Both the position numbers and the translations under genes were made by a program. The notes beneath the pieces are model-generated. The model ran no database searches and was not told where the DNA came from. It saw only the letters and a program-made list of their open reading frames with translations. 64,000 nt of DNA from Methanobacterium formicicum DSM 3637 (GTDB taxonomy: Archaea > Methanobacteriota > Methanobacteria > Methanobacteriales > Methanobacteriaceae), in the NCBI RefSeq assembly GCF_000302455.1, contig NZ_AMPO01000009.1:3501-67500 (forward strand). The letters run 5' to 3'. Below are positions 63,645 to 64,000 of the stretch, piece after piece (the first letter of the stretch is position 1; each line of letters starts with the position of its first letter).

Positions 63645-64000
<356 letters not shown>

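Overview
The window is a chromosomal segment of a methanogenic archaeon of the order Methanobacteriales, most probably a Methanobacterium species. The evidence is a set of genes rarely found together elsewhere: methenyl-H4MPT cyclohydrolase (mch), coenzyme M synthesis (comA), an McrA-thioamidation TfuA protein, cobalamin-type enzymes (cobQ, cbiJ), a pseudomurein cell-wall gene cluster (ATP-grasp, MraY-like transferase and two Mur-type ligases), archaeal information and proteolysis genes (TFE, MBF1, PAN, LonB) and FtsZ. The DNA is AT-rich, with very AT-rich intergenic DNA, ribosome binding sites of the GGAGG or GGTGA type, and TATA boxes. I see no insertion sequence, prophage, CRISPR array or rRNA.

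Layout. 0-2 kb: surface or lipoprotein genes with two decayed gene remnants. 1.9-8.5 kb: ribC, mch, metE-thyA (overlapping), then two conserved methanogen-only proteins and a membrane protein. 9.1 kb: tRNA-Ala. 9.6-12.7 kb: a DUF354 glycosyltransferase-like protein, hypA-hypB and prs. 13-18.5 kb: two small DUF5518 membrane proteins, then a partner-switching signalling set (HATPase-GNAT fusion, STAS antagonist, membrane SpoIIE-type phosphatase, RsbW-like HATPase). 18.5-28 kb: DEAD-box helicase, lonB, cobQ, trkA, a universal stress protein, two tRNA-Gly genes and a CBS protein. 28.8-30.5 kb: nikR, a methyltransferase and a hydrogenase maturation protease. 30.9-39.1 kb: pseudomurein cluster followed by exported proteins. 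39.2-45.9 kb: MBF1, PAN, a C/D box sRNA, cbiJ, a Ca-type P-ATPase, UPF0146 and a RimI-like acetyltransferase. 46.3-54 kb: carA-carB, amidohydrolase, a usp-CBS pair. 54-57.7 kb: larE, tfuA, an HD protein and tfe. 58.1-62.3 kb: a minus-strand run from comA through an ABC ATPase, a GTPase and an Fe-S protein to an F420-ligase-like protein. 62.9-64 kb: a pyruvate-kinase-C-like protein and the start of ftsZ.

How the genes fit together. Three themes recur. The first is one-carbon and coenzyme metabolism of methanogenesis (mch, metE, thyA, comA, cobQ, cbiJ, tfuA, F420-ligase-like). The second is nickel and hydrogenase supply (hypA, hypB, nikR with a candidate operator over its TATA box, and a HycI-type protease). 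The third is the pseudomurein envelope with division (pMur genes, exported partners, ftsZ). The most unusual content is the complete-looking partner-switching set in an organism without sigma factors, the comA-linked ATPase/GTPase/Fe-S operon of unknown job, a clear two-guide C/D box sRNA at 41.2 kb, and a possible structured RNA upstream of tfe. Start sites were moved inward from the longest open frame wherever a ribosome binding site and family length supported it. All family assignments are from recognition of motifs by eye; no database search was run.
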